Shown: piece after piece, positions 1-7,523 of the stretch
How positions within the stretch are numbered: position 1 is the stretch's first letter
Layout: every line of letters begins with the position of its first letter
Notes under the pieces: model-generated
The model's input: the letters and a program-made list of their open reading frames with translations, nothing else
Told to the model about the DNA's origin: nothing
Database searches by the model: none
DNA from: Paraprevotella sp.
GTDB lineage: Bacteria > Bacteroidota > Bacteroidia > Bacteroidales > Bacteroidaceae
DNA: 13,277 bases
Direction: 5' to 3'
Assembly: GCA_021205005.1 (NCBI GenBank)
Contig: JAJPYK010000175.1
Coordinates: forward strand, 1-13,277
Program-made: the position numbers and the translations under genes

Positions 1-9
1 TCTTTTTCG

Positions 10-17
10 TAAATTTG
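10..17 (+). promoter_or_regulatory. Bacteroidetes -7 box for the LysR gene
   Basis: The octamer TAAATTTG matches the Bacteroides -7 consensus TAnnTTTG exactly. It lies 39 bases before the ATG at 57. The -33 TTTG element would fall outside the left edge, so only half of the promoter can be seen. Confidence 0.45.
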
Positions 18-56
18 CAGAATTAATAATATTCATGATTTCTATTGATTATATTT

Positions 57-989
57 ATGGAATTAACTCCATTGAAATACTTCGTCAAACTGGCCGAGGT
101 GCTTTCGTTCACGGATGCTGCTAAGGAACTCTTCATCACGCAGAGCACACTATCGTTGAGCATAAAGCAGTTGGAGGAGGATCTGGGGGTTAGGCTGTTC
201 GACCGGGTGGGGAAAAAAGTATATCTCACCGAAGCGGGGAAAGATTTTCTGGATCATTCGCGCAAGGCGATTGAAGAAGTGGAATATGGCATGCAACATC
301 TGAAGGAGATGCAGCATGCTTATGCCGGTAAACTGAGGATCGGATTGATTTACAGCCTCTTCCCTCTGCTGAATATTTGCGTATTGGACTTTACGCGGAC
401 TTTTCCACGCGCGGAATTGTCGATCGTGTACTCGCATTCGGTGTTCGAGTTGGTGGAATTGATTAAGGCCAACAAGCTGGATTTTGCGATGAGCTACAAT
501 CCGTTGGAGAGGAACGCGCAGACGGACGCTACGGAGCATGCCTGTTTTCCGTTGTGCGTGATAGCGCATCGGAGCCATCCGGTAGCTATACGCAAACATA
601 TTTCCCTGTCGGATTTGAGCGGGTTCCCGCTCATTCTCTTGGATAAGGAACTCTATACCCGTAAGATCATTGACCGCATGCTCTTGCAATACAAGGTGAA
701 AGTCAAACCGCAGATTGAAGTGAACAGCACGCCGCTGCTGCTGGAGATGATACGCACGGGGCATTGGATTTCCATCTTGTCGCAGGATGTCACCGTGAAC
801 AGTCCCGACTTGAAGGCTGTGCCCATCAAAGAGAAAGCGGAGATGATGCACGTCAGTCTGTTGTCTATGAGAGGAAAACGCAGGTCTGTCCTGGCGGAGA
901 AATTCCTGGAGATATGGAAAGATGAGATTCAGAAATTGAAGGATCTGTATGTCAGGGGCACGGAAGAGGTTGCGGAGTTGTCGGAATAA
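57..989 (+). CDS. LysR-family transcriptional regulator
   Basis: A 310-residue LysR-type regulator, close to the usual 300 residues. Residues 1-60 form the winged helix-turn-helix, with the typical run from MELTPLKYFVKLAEVLSFTDA through the QSTLS recognition-helix region to LGVRLFDR. Residues from about 90 to 290 form the effector-binding domain, starting at GKLRIGLIYS. The frame stays open back to a TTG at 45, but the ATG at 57 places the HTH as in the family and sits behind a -7 box at 10-17, so I chose it. It ends with TAA. Such regulators usually control a divergent neighbour; that gene would be off the left edge, so target and effector are unknown. The next gene on this strand is a damaged lipoprotein gene 70 bases away, probably separately transcribed. 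No lesion is seen here. Confidence 0.93.
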   Translation: MELTPLKYFVKLAEVLSFTDAAKELFITQSTLSLSIKQLEEDLGVRLFDRVGKKVYLTEAGKDFLDHSRKAIEEVEYGMQHLKEMQHAYAGKLRIGLIYSLFPLLNICVLDFTRTFPRAELSIVYSHSVFELVELIKANKLDFAMSYNPLERNAQTDATEHACFPLCVIAHRSHPVAIRKHISLSDLSGFPLILLDKELYTRKIIDRMLLQYKVKVKPQIEVNSTPLLLEMIRTGHWISILSQDVTVNSPDLKAVPIKEKAEMMHVSLLSMRGKRRSVLAEKFLEIWKDEIQKLKDLYVRGTEEVAELSE

Positions 990-1005
990 AAAAGGTTATT
1001 CCGGC

Positions 1006-1036
1006 TTGGTTAGTCTGTAGAATCTTCGTATTTTTA
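1006..1036 (+). promoter_or_regulatory. weak possible promoter for the lipoprotein pseudogene
   Basis: TATTTTTA at 1029-1036 matches TAnnTTTG except for the last base. TTGG at 1006-1009 lies 19 bases upstream, the right spacing for a -33 TTTG but a partial match. It stands 24 bases before the ATG at 1060. This is a weak match in an AT-rich gap. Confidence 0.25.
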
Positions 1037-1059
1037 CATCGTTTTCATCGAAAATAAGC

Positions 1060-1467
1060 ATGACTTTGAGAAAGATATTCTATATTCTGTTGGGAGGTGG
1101 TCTGGGGCTTTGTTTTTCCTGCAAAACCTCATCGCGCACGGCGCAGACCGAAACAAAGGAAAGGCCGCATTTGATTGGCGGGAGTTAGGACAGTCACGGG
1201 TGTCTGACGGCTGCGGGGTATACGTGGAGCGAGCTTCGCCGGGATTGCATCCGTATTTTTGTAGATGGCGTGAGTGTCTATGATCCTTCGTTGGATTCTT
1301 CTCTGACGTCCTATGCCGTGTTTGCCGCCGACAGCAGCAGGGTGGAAGTGTTCCGGCCTTCGCCTTTCAAAAATGAGATTCTCGACCGGATAGGAAACGG
1401 ATGGGCGGGAAAGACTTGCCGTCTGACGACGGAGCATGGACATTGGGTGTTGCAGAATGCCGATTGA
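1060..1467 (+). pseudogene. small lipoprotein gene with in-frame TAG (codon 43)
   Basis: The ATG at 1060 opens a lipoprotein-like start: MTLRKIF, a hydrophobic stretch, then Cys21 in the context LCFSC (a loose lipobox). The frame meets TAG at 1186-1188 and then stays open, in the same frame, to a TGA at 1465-1467; the whole would be 135 residues. The sequence around the stop, GGS-TAG-DSHGCLTAAGYTWSEL, resembles a motif I recall from small bacterial lipoproteins (GG..D.HGC...AGY.W), with conserved residues on both sides, so the TAG interrupts a once-continuous gene. A charged residue or Gln is expected there, and AAG, CAG or GAG to TAG is one base change. The function of the family is unknown to me. 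As written, only a 42-residue peptide would be made. Sequence error remains possible. Confidence 0.7.
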
Positions 1468-1805
1468 CGCGAGACGAAGGAGACCTGCCCACAGGACTTT
1501 TGTATCGGGGACATTCCTTTTGTCGGGCTTCCGGAATAACGGATGAACAGGAGCGTAGGAAAAGGGCGGATCGTGACGTCGGTTTATCAAGATCCGCGAC
1601 TTTCTGTATTTTCGGCATGAGAGCTCCGTCGGAGCCTTGCGGAGAATGTTTTTTCGTTCTGCGGAGAAAAATAAATCATTCGGCGCAGAAAAAATATTTT
1701 TCTTCAGCCGAATGATTTCAGGTCCTTTTTAAAGCTTTCCGCCTGTATCACGGAATTGAATCCTTGTGCGGAAACGTAAATAATTATGATGCGGGCATGT
1801 ACGGA
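1468..1805. other. gene-free stretch between convergent units
   Basis: These 338 bases separate the lipoprotein pseudogene (+) from the aminotransferase pseudogene (-). Open frames here have no recognisable protein features. The content is hairpins: a weak one with arms GCGGATC at 1566-1572 and GATCCGC at 1591-1597, the strong terminator-like hairpin at 1673-1718, and a weak one with arms TTTCCGC at 1736-1742 and GCGGAAA at 1768-1774. I see no RNA gene. Confidence 0.5.
1673..1718. terminator. bidirectional hairpin terminator
   Basis: Perfect 12-base inverted repeat: AAATCATTCGGC at 1673-1684 and GCCGAATGATTT at 1707-1718. The 22-base loop itself contains a second stem of A-rich and T-rich arms. 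On the minus strand the hairpin is followed by ATTTATTTTT, which suits the aminotransferase that ends at 1806. On the plus strand it is followed by CAGGTCCTTTTT. It therefore probably serves both convergent genes. Confidence 0.7.
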
Positions 1806-2968
1806 CTACATGTTCCGTACGAAGGTGAGGAATCGGTTTAATCCCTCGGTAAGCCGGGCGCGTGGACACGCGATGTTCCAACGCATGAAGCCTTCTTCTT
1901 CCGCCCTGTACATGGCTCCTGCATTCAACCAGAGTTTGGCTTTCTCCTTCTGCAGTTTCTCCAGCTCTTCGGAGCTCTTGTGGAGTGCGGAGCAATCCAT
2001 CCATACCAGATAAGTGCCCTCTAAGTCGGTAAGAGGGAACTCCGGCAGATGCTGCCGGCAGAAATCTTTCATATAGCGGTAGTTCCCTTCCAGATATTCC
2101 AGAAGTTGTATGAGCCATTCCTCTCCGTGATTATAGGCAGCGATGGCGGCTTCCACACCGAACGCATTCACGTCGCACACTTCATTGATGTTGACGGCGC
2201 GGCTGATGCGTGCGCGCATCTGCTCGTCGGCCGCTACGATACTGGCTATTTGTAGTCCTGCGATGTTGAAAGCCTTGCTGGGCGAGACGCAAGTGACGCT
2301 ATGTTGCAGAAACGTGTCCGAGATGGAGGCGAAAGGGGTGTAGGGATGTCCTTCGTAAGTCAGTTCGCAATGGATCTCGTCGGCCACCACGGTCACTCCC
2401 TGACGGAGGCAGATTTCGCCCATGCGTTCCAATTCTTCTCTGGTCCATACCCTTCCGGCCGGATTGTGCGGATTGCACAGCAACATGAGTTTCACCCGGG
2501 GATCGGAGGCTTTTTTCTCCAGATCGTCGAAATCCATCCGGTAGGTGCTCCCCGTGCGGACCAGGGGGAGCTGACGATTTCGCAGCCATTGTTGCGGATG
2601 GAAGAGAAGAAACAATTGTAGACCGGCGTTTGCAGCAGAATCTTGTCGCCCGGAACGGTCATGGCTTTGATGATGGCCGACAAGGCTGGGACGACACTCG
2701 GGGTACAGATTACCCGTTCGCGGCGTATCGACCAACGGTGACGGCGGCTGAACCAGCGGTCCAATGCGGCATAGTAGTCGTCCGGGATGCGTACATATCC
2801 GAAGATGCCGTGTTCCGCACGACGTTTCAGGGCGTCGATAATGGCCGGAGCCGTACGGAAATCCATGTCGGCCACCCACATAGGCAGTACGTCGTCGTCT
2901 GCCGCGCTGTCCCATTTGACGGAACCGGTGTGCCGGCGTGGAATGATTTCATCGAAGTTATATTTCAT
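1806..2968 (-). pseudogene. MalY/PatB-type PLP aminotransferase / C-S lyase, frameshifted
   Basis: Fold-type I PLP enzyme of the MalY/PatB group, whose studied members cleave C-S bonds (cystathionine beta-lyase activity). The first part runs from the ATG at 2968 (MKYNFDEIIPRR, then the family motif LPMWVADMDF) to NNGCEIVSSP. The protein then continues in another frame with LVRTGSTYRMDFDDL, the motif CNPHNPAGRVW, DEIHCEL, and the PLP lysine in SPSKAFNIAGLQ (about residue 232). The two frames join at a run of five C on the coding strand (2564-2568); six C would restore one frame of 387 residues, the usual family length. The gene starts 17 bases after the DUF3737 stop and is probably co-transcribed with it. 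It ends with TAG. Cause of the shift: natural mutation, slippage-based switching, or a homopolymer sequencing error. Confidence 0.85.
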
Positions 2969-2985
2969 ATTTCCAGAATTGAGGG

Positions 2986-3834
2986 TTAATTTTTACGGGT
3001 TTCGAGGAGGCAGTCACCGGGAGCTTTGATATTTTGGTCGAGAATGATTTCGCCGAAGCTTTCGGCTGTGATACGTCCTGTTATAGGATTCTTGACGCTG
3101 TGCACCGGACTGTCTATCGTGGCTTGCACGCTGCTGTACTCAAAAGCCAGATTGCAGTCGTCGGTCATGGTACAATGCTCCATGACAAATCCGTGGGCGT
3201 AACACAACGGTTGTATGCCGGAAATTTTGCAGTTGACCAAACGCAGATGGTGGGAATGCCAGCCCAAATATTCTCCCGTAATTTCGGAGTCGTAGACAGT
3301 TACGTTTTCCGTATTCCAGAAGGCGTCTTTCGATTCGATGACGGCATGTCGTATTTCTACGTTTTTGCAGTATTGGAAAGAGTAGTTGCCTTGCTGGCGA
3401 TAGTGTACGATGCGGATATTCTCGCTGTGCATGAACAAGTAATCGGCATTCCGCACTTCCACATCTTGCAGTTCTACGTCTTTACAGTGCCACAAGGTTT
3501 CCTGCGCATCGGCAAGCCGCACGCGGTCTAACCGGATGCCGTCCATCTCGCGGAACATCTTGGGGGCCTCCACGACGGTGTCCGTCATATGCAGGCCGCG
3601 TGAATACCACAAGGGCGCGCGTGCGCCTTCGGTAAACAGACAATGGTCCACACGAAAGCCGTCTACGTGCCAAAACGGGCATTTCCCTTCGAAGCGGCAG
3701 CGTAGAGCCTCGATATTTTTGCATACTTTCAAGGCGGACTCTCCTGCATGGACGGTCACATTTTCCAGACGGAGGTCTTGCGAAGCGAACAGGGGACGTT
3801 CGCCTCCGAACTCCTTATTTTTAATGATTTCCAT
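2986..3834 (-). CDS. DUF3737 family protein, predicted beta-helix
   Basis: Intact 282-residue protein matching what I know of the DUF3737 family in length and sequence. It opens MEIIKNKEFGGERPLF and consists of short repeating turns with periodic hydrophobic, Cys and Asn positions (for example SFQYCKNVEIRHA, DAFWNTENVTVYDS, EYLGWHSHHLRLVNC), as expected for a right-handed parallel beta-helix. No signal peptide or membrane segment is visible, so it is probably cytoplasmic. Its biochemical function is not known to me; beta-helix folds often act on carbohydrates, but no catalytic residues can be assigned here. A -7 box at 3891-3898 lies 57 bases upstream. It is probably the first gene of an operon with the MalY-like aminotransferase 17 bases downstream, which suggests a shared role. 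It ends with TAA. Confidence 0.88.
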   Translation of the reverse strand: MEIIKNKEFGGERPLFASQDLRLENVTVHAGESALKVCKNIEALRCRFEGKCPFWHVDGFRVDHCLFTEGARAPLWYSRGLHMTDTVVEAPKMFREMDGIRLDRVRLADAQETLWHCKDVELQDVEVRNADYLFMHSENIRIVHYRQQGNYSFQYCKNVEIRHAVIESKDAFWNTENVTVYDSEITGEYLGWHSHHLRLVNCKISGIQPLCYAHGFVMEHCTMTDDCNLAFEYSSVQATIDSPVHSVKNPITGRITAESFGEIILDQNIKAPGDCLLETRKN

Positions 3835-3890
3835 ACAGATAGTGTTTTGGGTCGTTATTCTTATTTTATTTATTGATGAGTTGTCGGGGG

Positions 3891-3898
3891 CAAAGATA
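3891..3898 (-). promoter_or_regulatory. -7 box for the DUF3737-aminotransferase operon
   Basis: On the minus strand this reads TATCTTTG, an exact match to TAnnTTTG, 57 bases before the DUF3737 start. No TTTG is present 19-21 bases further upstream, so the -33 half is not supported. Confidence 0.45.
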
Positions 3899-3967
3899 AG
3901 CGTTTTCGGCCTCGCGTTCCGTAGACGGATTACGGGTCTTTTGCCCTCGATTACGTTTTATGCAGGT

Positions 3968-5386
3968 TCAAGTGAGCCAGCGTTTCCGTTCCAGACGGAT
4001 CAAGAGGATGCAACCTCTGAAACAAAGTTCGATACACATGGCCAACCATACGCCTTTCAGTCCCATGGAAGGGGCGAGGGCGGCTGCCAACGTCAGTCGC
4101 ACGCCCCAAATGCTGAAGAAGTTCATCAGGCTGGGCGCCAATGTCCTTCCTGTGCCCACGAAGACGCCGTAGGCGATGATGGATGCAGCAAACATCGGTT
4201 CGGCAAACGCTTCGATGCGCAACGCCATGACGCCTAACGAACGGATTTCGGTCACCGGCGTCATGATGCCGATGATTTGAGGTGCGGCTGCATACATGGC
4301 TGCACCCATTACTCCCATGATGACCATGCCGGTGTAGACCGTGATACGGGCAAAACGGCGGGTCAGGTCCTTTCGGTCGGCGCCCAAACTCTGGCCTACC
4401 AGTGTGGTTGCCGCATCGGCGATGCCGTACCCCGGCATGTAACATAGGCTTTCGGCCGTAATGGCAAACGCATTGGCCGCGATGGCAAAGATGCCGAGCG
4501 GGGCCACGATGACGGTCGTCATGATTTGTGCTCCGCAAATGACGCTGTGTTCCAGCCCCATCGGGAGGCTGATGCCGGCAGCTTTTTTCAGTGTGCACAC
4601 AGTAGGACGGAAACTTTTGCGCCTGCCGGATAATTTGAGTTCGGGCGATTGCGTGCAAAGATAGACTGAAAGCAAAACGGCCGTGACCAGCTCGGCCGAT
4701 ACCGTACCCAGCGCAGCGCCTTCCACTCCGAAGCCGGCCCCGGGAATCTGTACGGATGATCCGAAGAGCACGACAGCACGCGAAGGGAAGATCAGGAAGA
4801 AGTTGAAGACCATATCCAGCAGGCACATCAGTATGTTGAGCATACTCGGCACGTGCATGTTGCCGCTGCATCGCAGCATGCCGCCTGACAGAAAGTTGAA
4901 TTGCAGGGCCGGCAGGAACAGGGAATAGATCAGGAAATAACGGGAGGCATCGTGACGTATGGAAGGATCCCCGCCCAGCCAAACCGGTAATGACGGGCTG
5001 ATCGAAGCTCCGATGGCAGCCAACGCTACGCTGAAAACCGTGACCGCCATGAACGATTGGCAGAGGACGGAACGCGCATGACGGTGGTAGCCCGCCCCGA
5101 TGGCGTGAGCTACCTGTACGGAAAAGCCGGTGGAAACCGCTGCGCACAAGCCGGCGAACAGCTAGGTGGTGGTGGACATGAGGCCGATGGAGGCCGATGC
5201 TCCCGCACCGAGGCTGCCCACCATGGACGCGTCGATATACTGCATGGCGATGGACGACAGTTGTGCCATGATGGCCGGCAAGCTGAGCCGCAGGGTAAGC
5301 TGCATCTGTTGCCGCAATGTCATTGGCTGTCCTTCGCGGATTTGCAGTAAAAGTTGGCGGGTTTTATCTGAACTGATGATCCCCAT
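3968..5386 (-). pseudogene. MATE-family multidrug/Na+ antiporter with in-frame TAG (codon 75)
   Basis: Full frame of 472 residues, typical of a 12-segment MATE exporter. The start MGIISSDKTR leads into LSLPAIMAQLSSIAMQYIDASMVGSLG, the family's first helix region. TAG at 5162-5164 follows SIGLMSTTT; the same frame then continues LFAGLCAAVSTGFSVQVAHAIGAG and on through the second MATE half (GLEHSVICGAQI, VGQSLGADRKD) to TGA. Homologues as I recall them carry Trp at this point (STTTWLF), so TGG to TAG by one base is likely. As written, the first two helices are separated from the rest and transport would be lost unless the stop is read through. A possible restart is TTG at 5149. The gene lies upstream of, and in the same direction as, DUF3737, but 133 bases away with its own -7 box. 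Confidence 0.87.
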
Positions 5387-5428
5387 GAGACCTATCGGAT
5401 TTTAATGTTTCTGATTTTAATACGGGTA

Positions 5429-5436
5429 CAAAGATA
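5429..5436 (-). promoter_or_regulatory. -7 box for the MATE gene
   Basis: Reads TATCTTTG on the minus strand, an exact TAnnTTTG match, 42 bases before the MATE ATG at 5386. The -33 element is not at consensus spacing. Confidence 0.45.
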
Positions 5437-5597
5437 CGGTGAAATGTGCAAATGGCCGGTATCTCGCTTACGGAGTTTTCAATTCGGATGATGGAAATGT
5501 GCGTGTTCCGGTTGTAATCTGCGGTCCGCCGTGGATTTTTGCCTTATTTTAGAGATAAAAAAGGCCTTGATAGTGAATAGGTTTGCCGCAAAATGAC

Positions 5598-5605
5598 TAA
5601 TTTTG
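5598..5605 (+). promoter_or_regulatory. -7 box for the nitroreductase-EamA operon
   Basis: TAATTTTG matches TAnnTTTG exactly and lies 24 bases before the ATG at 5630. Its presence also argues against using the TTG at 5603 as the start codon. The -33 element is not at consensus spacing. Confidence 0.5.
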
Positions 5606-5629
5606 TACCTGAATTTTAAATCAAAGAAA

Positions 5630-6076
5630 ATGGATTTTTCAGAATTGGTGCGGAAAAGACAGAGCGACCGAAAATACGAGCCGCGTCCTGTCAGTCGTGA
5701 ATGTGTGATGCAATGTCTGGAGGCGGCAAGACTGGCACCTTCGGCGTGCAATTCGCAACCCTGGAAATTCGTGGTTGTAGACGATGCTGATTTGCTGTCG
5801 AAGATGGGAGAGGCCGCTTCGGGTTTAGGCATGAACGGTTTTGCCAAAGAAGCTCCGGTCATCGTAGCCGTCGTATTGGAAAAGATGAATCTCACGGCAT
5901 TCATTGGAAGCGTGATTAAAGATAAGGAATATTCCTTGCTCGATGTGGGCATTGCCGTGGAGCATTTTTGCCTGCAAGCCGCCGATTTGGGCCTGGGCAC
6001 ATGCATCATGGGATACTTAGACGAGAATAAAGTAAAGAAGCGCCTGGGTATCAAAGGCAAGCGCGTTCCGCTATAG
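5630..6076 (+). CDS. nitroreductase family protein, C-terminally truncated by TAG
   Basis: FMN-dependent nitroreductase-fold oxidoreductase, 148 residues as written. The N-terminal FMN-phosphate motif is RQSDRKYEPRPV, followed by LAPSACNSQPWKFVVV and the dimer/FMN segment LLDVGIAVEHFCLQAADLG with GTCIMG. The ATG at 5630 gives the family start MDFSELVRKRQS and follows a -7 box; an in-frame TTG at 5603 is less likely. TAG at 6074-6076 comes after GKRVPL, but the frame goes on with ISLGYPAGDTRKKSRKPMD to a TAA at 6158-6160, giving 176 residues, which is the normal C-terminal strand and tail. Leu is expected at the TAG (TTG to TAG). The lost segment normally swaps onto the partner subunit, so the product may fold poorly. 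The intact EamA gene follows 13 bases after the ancestral stop. Confidence 0.85.
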   Translation: MDFSELVRKRQSDRKYEPRPVSRECVMQCLEAARLAPSACNSQPWKFVVVDDADLLSKMGEAASGLGMNGFAKEAPVIVAVVLEKMNLTAFIGSVIKDKEYSLLDVGIAVEHFCLQAADLGLGTCIMGYLDENKVKKRLGIKGKRVPL

Positions 6077-6160
6077 ATCTCCCTGGGGTATCCGGCCGGA
6101 GATACGCGGAAGAAGTCACGCAAACCGATGGACAAAATGAGCAGTTGGAATCAATATTAA
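6074..6160 (+). other. orphaned C-terminal tail of the nitroreductase
   Basis: From the TAG at 6074 the nitroreductase frame stays open for 27 more codons to TAA at 6158. ISLGYPAGD followed by a basic segment and MSSWNQY matches the expected end of small Bacteroides nitroreductases. This is residual coding sequence, not a separate gene. Confidence 0.72.
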
Positions 6161-6173
6161 GTCGAGAAAAATC

Positions 6174-7094
6174 ATGCAGAATGTAAGAGCTAAAGGCTAT
6201 GCTTACGGCATCGTAGCCTCGGTGAGTTACGGATTGAACCCGTTGTTTGCGCTGCCGCTTTTCGTTTCGGGTATTTTAGTGGACTCGGTGCTGTTCTACC
6301 GTTATGCATTTGCGTTGTTGTTGCTGGCCGTCACGATGAAGATCAAAGGGCAGTCCTTTGCTTTGAAACGTCAGGATATATTCCCGTTGGTACAGGCTGG
6401 ATTGTTCTTTTTTTTCTCTTCCTTATTTCTGTTTCAGAGTTTCAACTATATGGATGCCGGCATTGCGTCTACGATTTTGTTTGTATATCCCGCTATCGTG
6501 GCGTTGACCATGGCCGTGTGTTTCAAAGAGAAGTTGGGCGTGGTGAAGATAGCTGCCATCGCTACGGCTTTTGTCGGAATTTCGATGCTTTATAAAGGAG
6601 AAGGAGGGGCTACGTTGAATTCTGTCGGAGTGCTGTATGTCCTGATGTCTTCTTTATCCTATGCATTGTATTTCGTGGGAGTCAACCGTTCTTCATTGAA
6701 AGAGATGCCCGGATTGAGATTGGGTTTCTATTCTGTTTTGTTCGGTACGTTGCTCTACGTGGTGCGCTTGCGCGGCGGCGTGGATTTGCAGGTACTTACG
6801 GAGGGGCGTCAATGGTTGTGTTCCGTTTGTCTGGCGTTGTTTCACACGTTACTGTCTCTGGTGACCATTGCGAAGTCCATCCGGTACATTGGGGCTATAC
6901 CTACCGCTATTCTCGGGGCTTTGGAGCCGCTTACGGCATTGTGCGTAGGGATGGTGGTCTTCGGCGAGAGGCTGACTTTGCGTAATATAGGAGGGATATT
7001 GCTGATCCTTTTTGCGGTGACCTTGATTGTCGTGGGGCCTCGCGGATGGGAACGGGTCAAGTCGGCTTGGTGTAATCATCGGAAGATAGACTGA
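6174..7094 (+). CDS. EamA/DMT-family transporter
   Basis: Intact 306-residue inner-membrane protein of the drug/metabolite transporter superfamily, built of two EamA repeats with about ten hydrophobic helices. The first repeat runs from about residue 8 to 142 (ASVSYGLNPLFALPLF, AGIASTILFVYPAIVAL, and VGISMLYKG at its end). The second runs from about 153 to 288 (LMSSLSYALYFVGVNRS, the typical IPTAILGALEPLTALCVGMVVFGERL, then the last helix LLILFAVTLIVVG). The tail is short and basic. The substrate cannot be told from sequence; relatives export amino acids or other metabolites. The ATG lies 13 bases after the nitroreductase's ancestral TAA, so the two are likely one operon. A strong terminator lies 115 bases downstream. 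The gene is undamaged although its operon partner carries a TAG. Confidence 0.92.
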   Translation: MQNVRAKGYAYGIVASVSYGLNPLFALPLFVSGILVDSVLFYRYAFALLLLAVTMKIKGQSFALKRQDIFPLVQAGLFFFFSSLFLFQSFNYMDAGIASTILFVYPAIVALTMAVCFKEKLGVVKIAAIATAFVGISMLYKGEGGATLNSVGVLYVLMSSLSYALYFVGVNRSSLKEMPGLRLGFYSVLFGTLLYVVRLRGGVDLQVLTEGRQWLCSVCLALFHTLLSLVTIAKSIRYIGAIPTAILGALEPLTALCVGMVVFGERLTLRNIGGILLILFAVTLIVVGPRGWERVKSAWCNHRKID

Positions 7095-7209
7095 CGGAGC
7101 GACCGTAAAGACGGATCCTGTTGCCGTCGGGGAGAAAGACGGCTTTTAGCTACGGACTTTACAGTAGCTGGAATCATAAAAATATACATCCGGAGAAACC
7201 CGGATTTTA

Positions 7210-7250
7210 CTGCGCCGAACGATTTCCCGTTCGGCGCAGATTCTTTTTTC
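7210..7250 (+). terminator. rho-independent terminator after the EamA gene
   Basis: Perfect 12-base stem: CTGCGCCGAACG at 7210-7221 and CGTTCGGCGCAG at 7228-7239, six-base loop ATTTCC, followed by ATTCTTTTTTC. This is a textbook terminator for the nitroreductase-EamA operon. The second stem at 7252-7285 may reinforce it. Confidence 0.87.
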
Positions 7251-7444
7251 ATTCTGCGGCAATCGATCCGTCTTTTTCCGCAGAACGGGACAAGAAGAAA
7301 AGGACGTTTTTGCTTCTTGTTGATAATGAGCGAAATAGCGAACCTGCCAAATCCTTTATTTTGTCGCTTGGAATGATGCTGAATCTTTTACATCCGATGG
7401 AGCCTGTTTGTCCGTTTGTATAGGATTTGCAGAGGGAGGTCCCT

Positions 7445-7488
7445 AAAAAAAAGCCCCGTTTGTGGAATTGATGTTCCGGCGAACGGGG
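7445..7488 (-). terminator. rho-independent terminator after the DUF2807 gene
   Basis: On the minus strand, arms CCCCGTT (7488-7482) and AACGGGG (7460-7454) are followed by C and eight T (7452-7445). It lies 36 bases beyond the TAA at 7524 but 162 bases beyond the TAG at 7650. This supports 7524 as the true gene end. Confidence 0.85.
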
Positions 7489-7523
7489 GTATAGAGGAGA
7501 AGTATCGTGATAAGCTATCCTGC

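Larger units (their letters stand above)
5387..5629. other. divergent intergenic region, MATE / nitroreductase
   Basis: 243 bases between divergent starts at 5386 (-) and 5630 (+). It holds one exact -7 box for each direction (5429-5436 and 5598-5605). TTTG words occur only 12 bases upstream of each box, too close for a standard -33. No gene or operator palindrome is evident. Confidence 0.45.
7095..7523. other. gene-free stretch between convergent units
   Basis: 429 bases between the EamA gene (+) and the true end of the DUF2807 gene (-). It contains a short hairpin at 7188-7205 (ATCCGG/CCGGAT), the strong + strand terminator at 7210-7250, a second stem TTCTGCGG/CCGCAGAA at 7252-7285, a stem ACAAGAAG/CTTCTTGT at 7290-7320, and the minus-strand terminator at 7445-7488. 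An open frame at 7121-7423 crosses these hairpins and has no protein-like features. I see no RNA gene or riboswitch that I can name. Confidence 0.5.

Noticed and set aside
1401..1715. Open frame of 104 codons on the plus strand
   Set aside because: It overlaps the end of the lipoprotein frame and the bidirectional terminator, and its composition is not protein-like.
2301..2621. Plus-strand open frame of 106 codons within the aminotransferase
   Set aside because: It lies opposite the motifs CNPHNPAGR and DEIHCE of the aminotransferase and has no features of its own.
5479..6135. Minus-strand open frame of 218 codons opposite the nitroreductase
   Set aside because: The plus strand holds clear nitroreductase motifs over the same bases, so this is a shadow.
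7121..7423. Open frame of 100 codons on the plus strand
   Set aside because: It runs through the terminator hairpins, has no recognisable domain or signal, and has no matching promoter.
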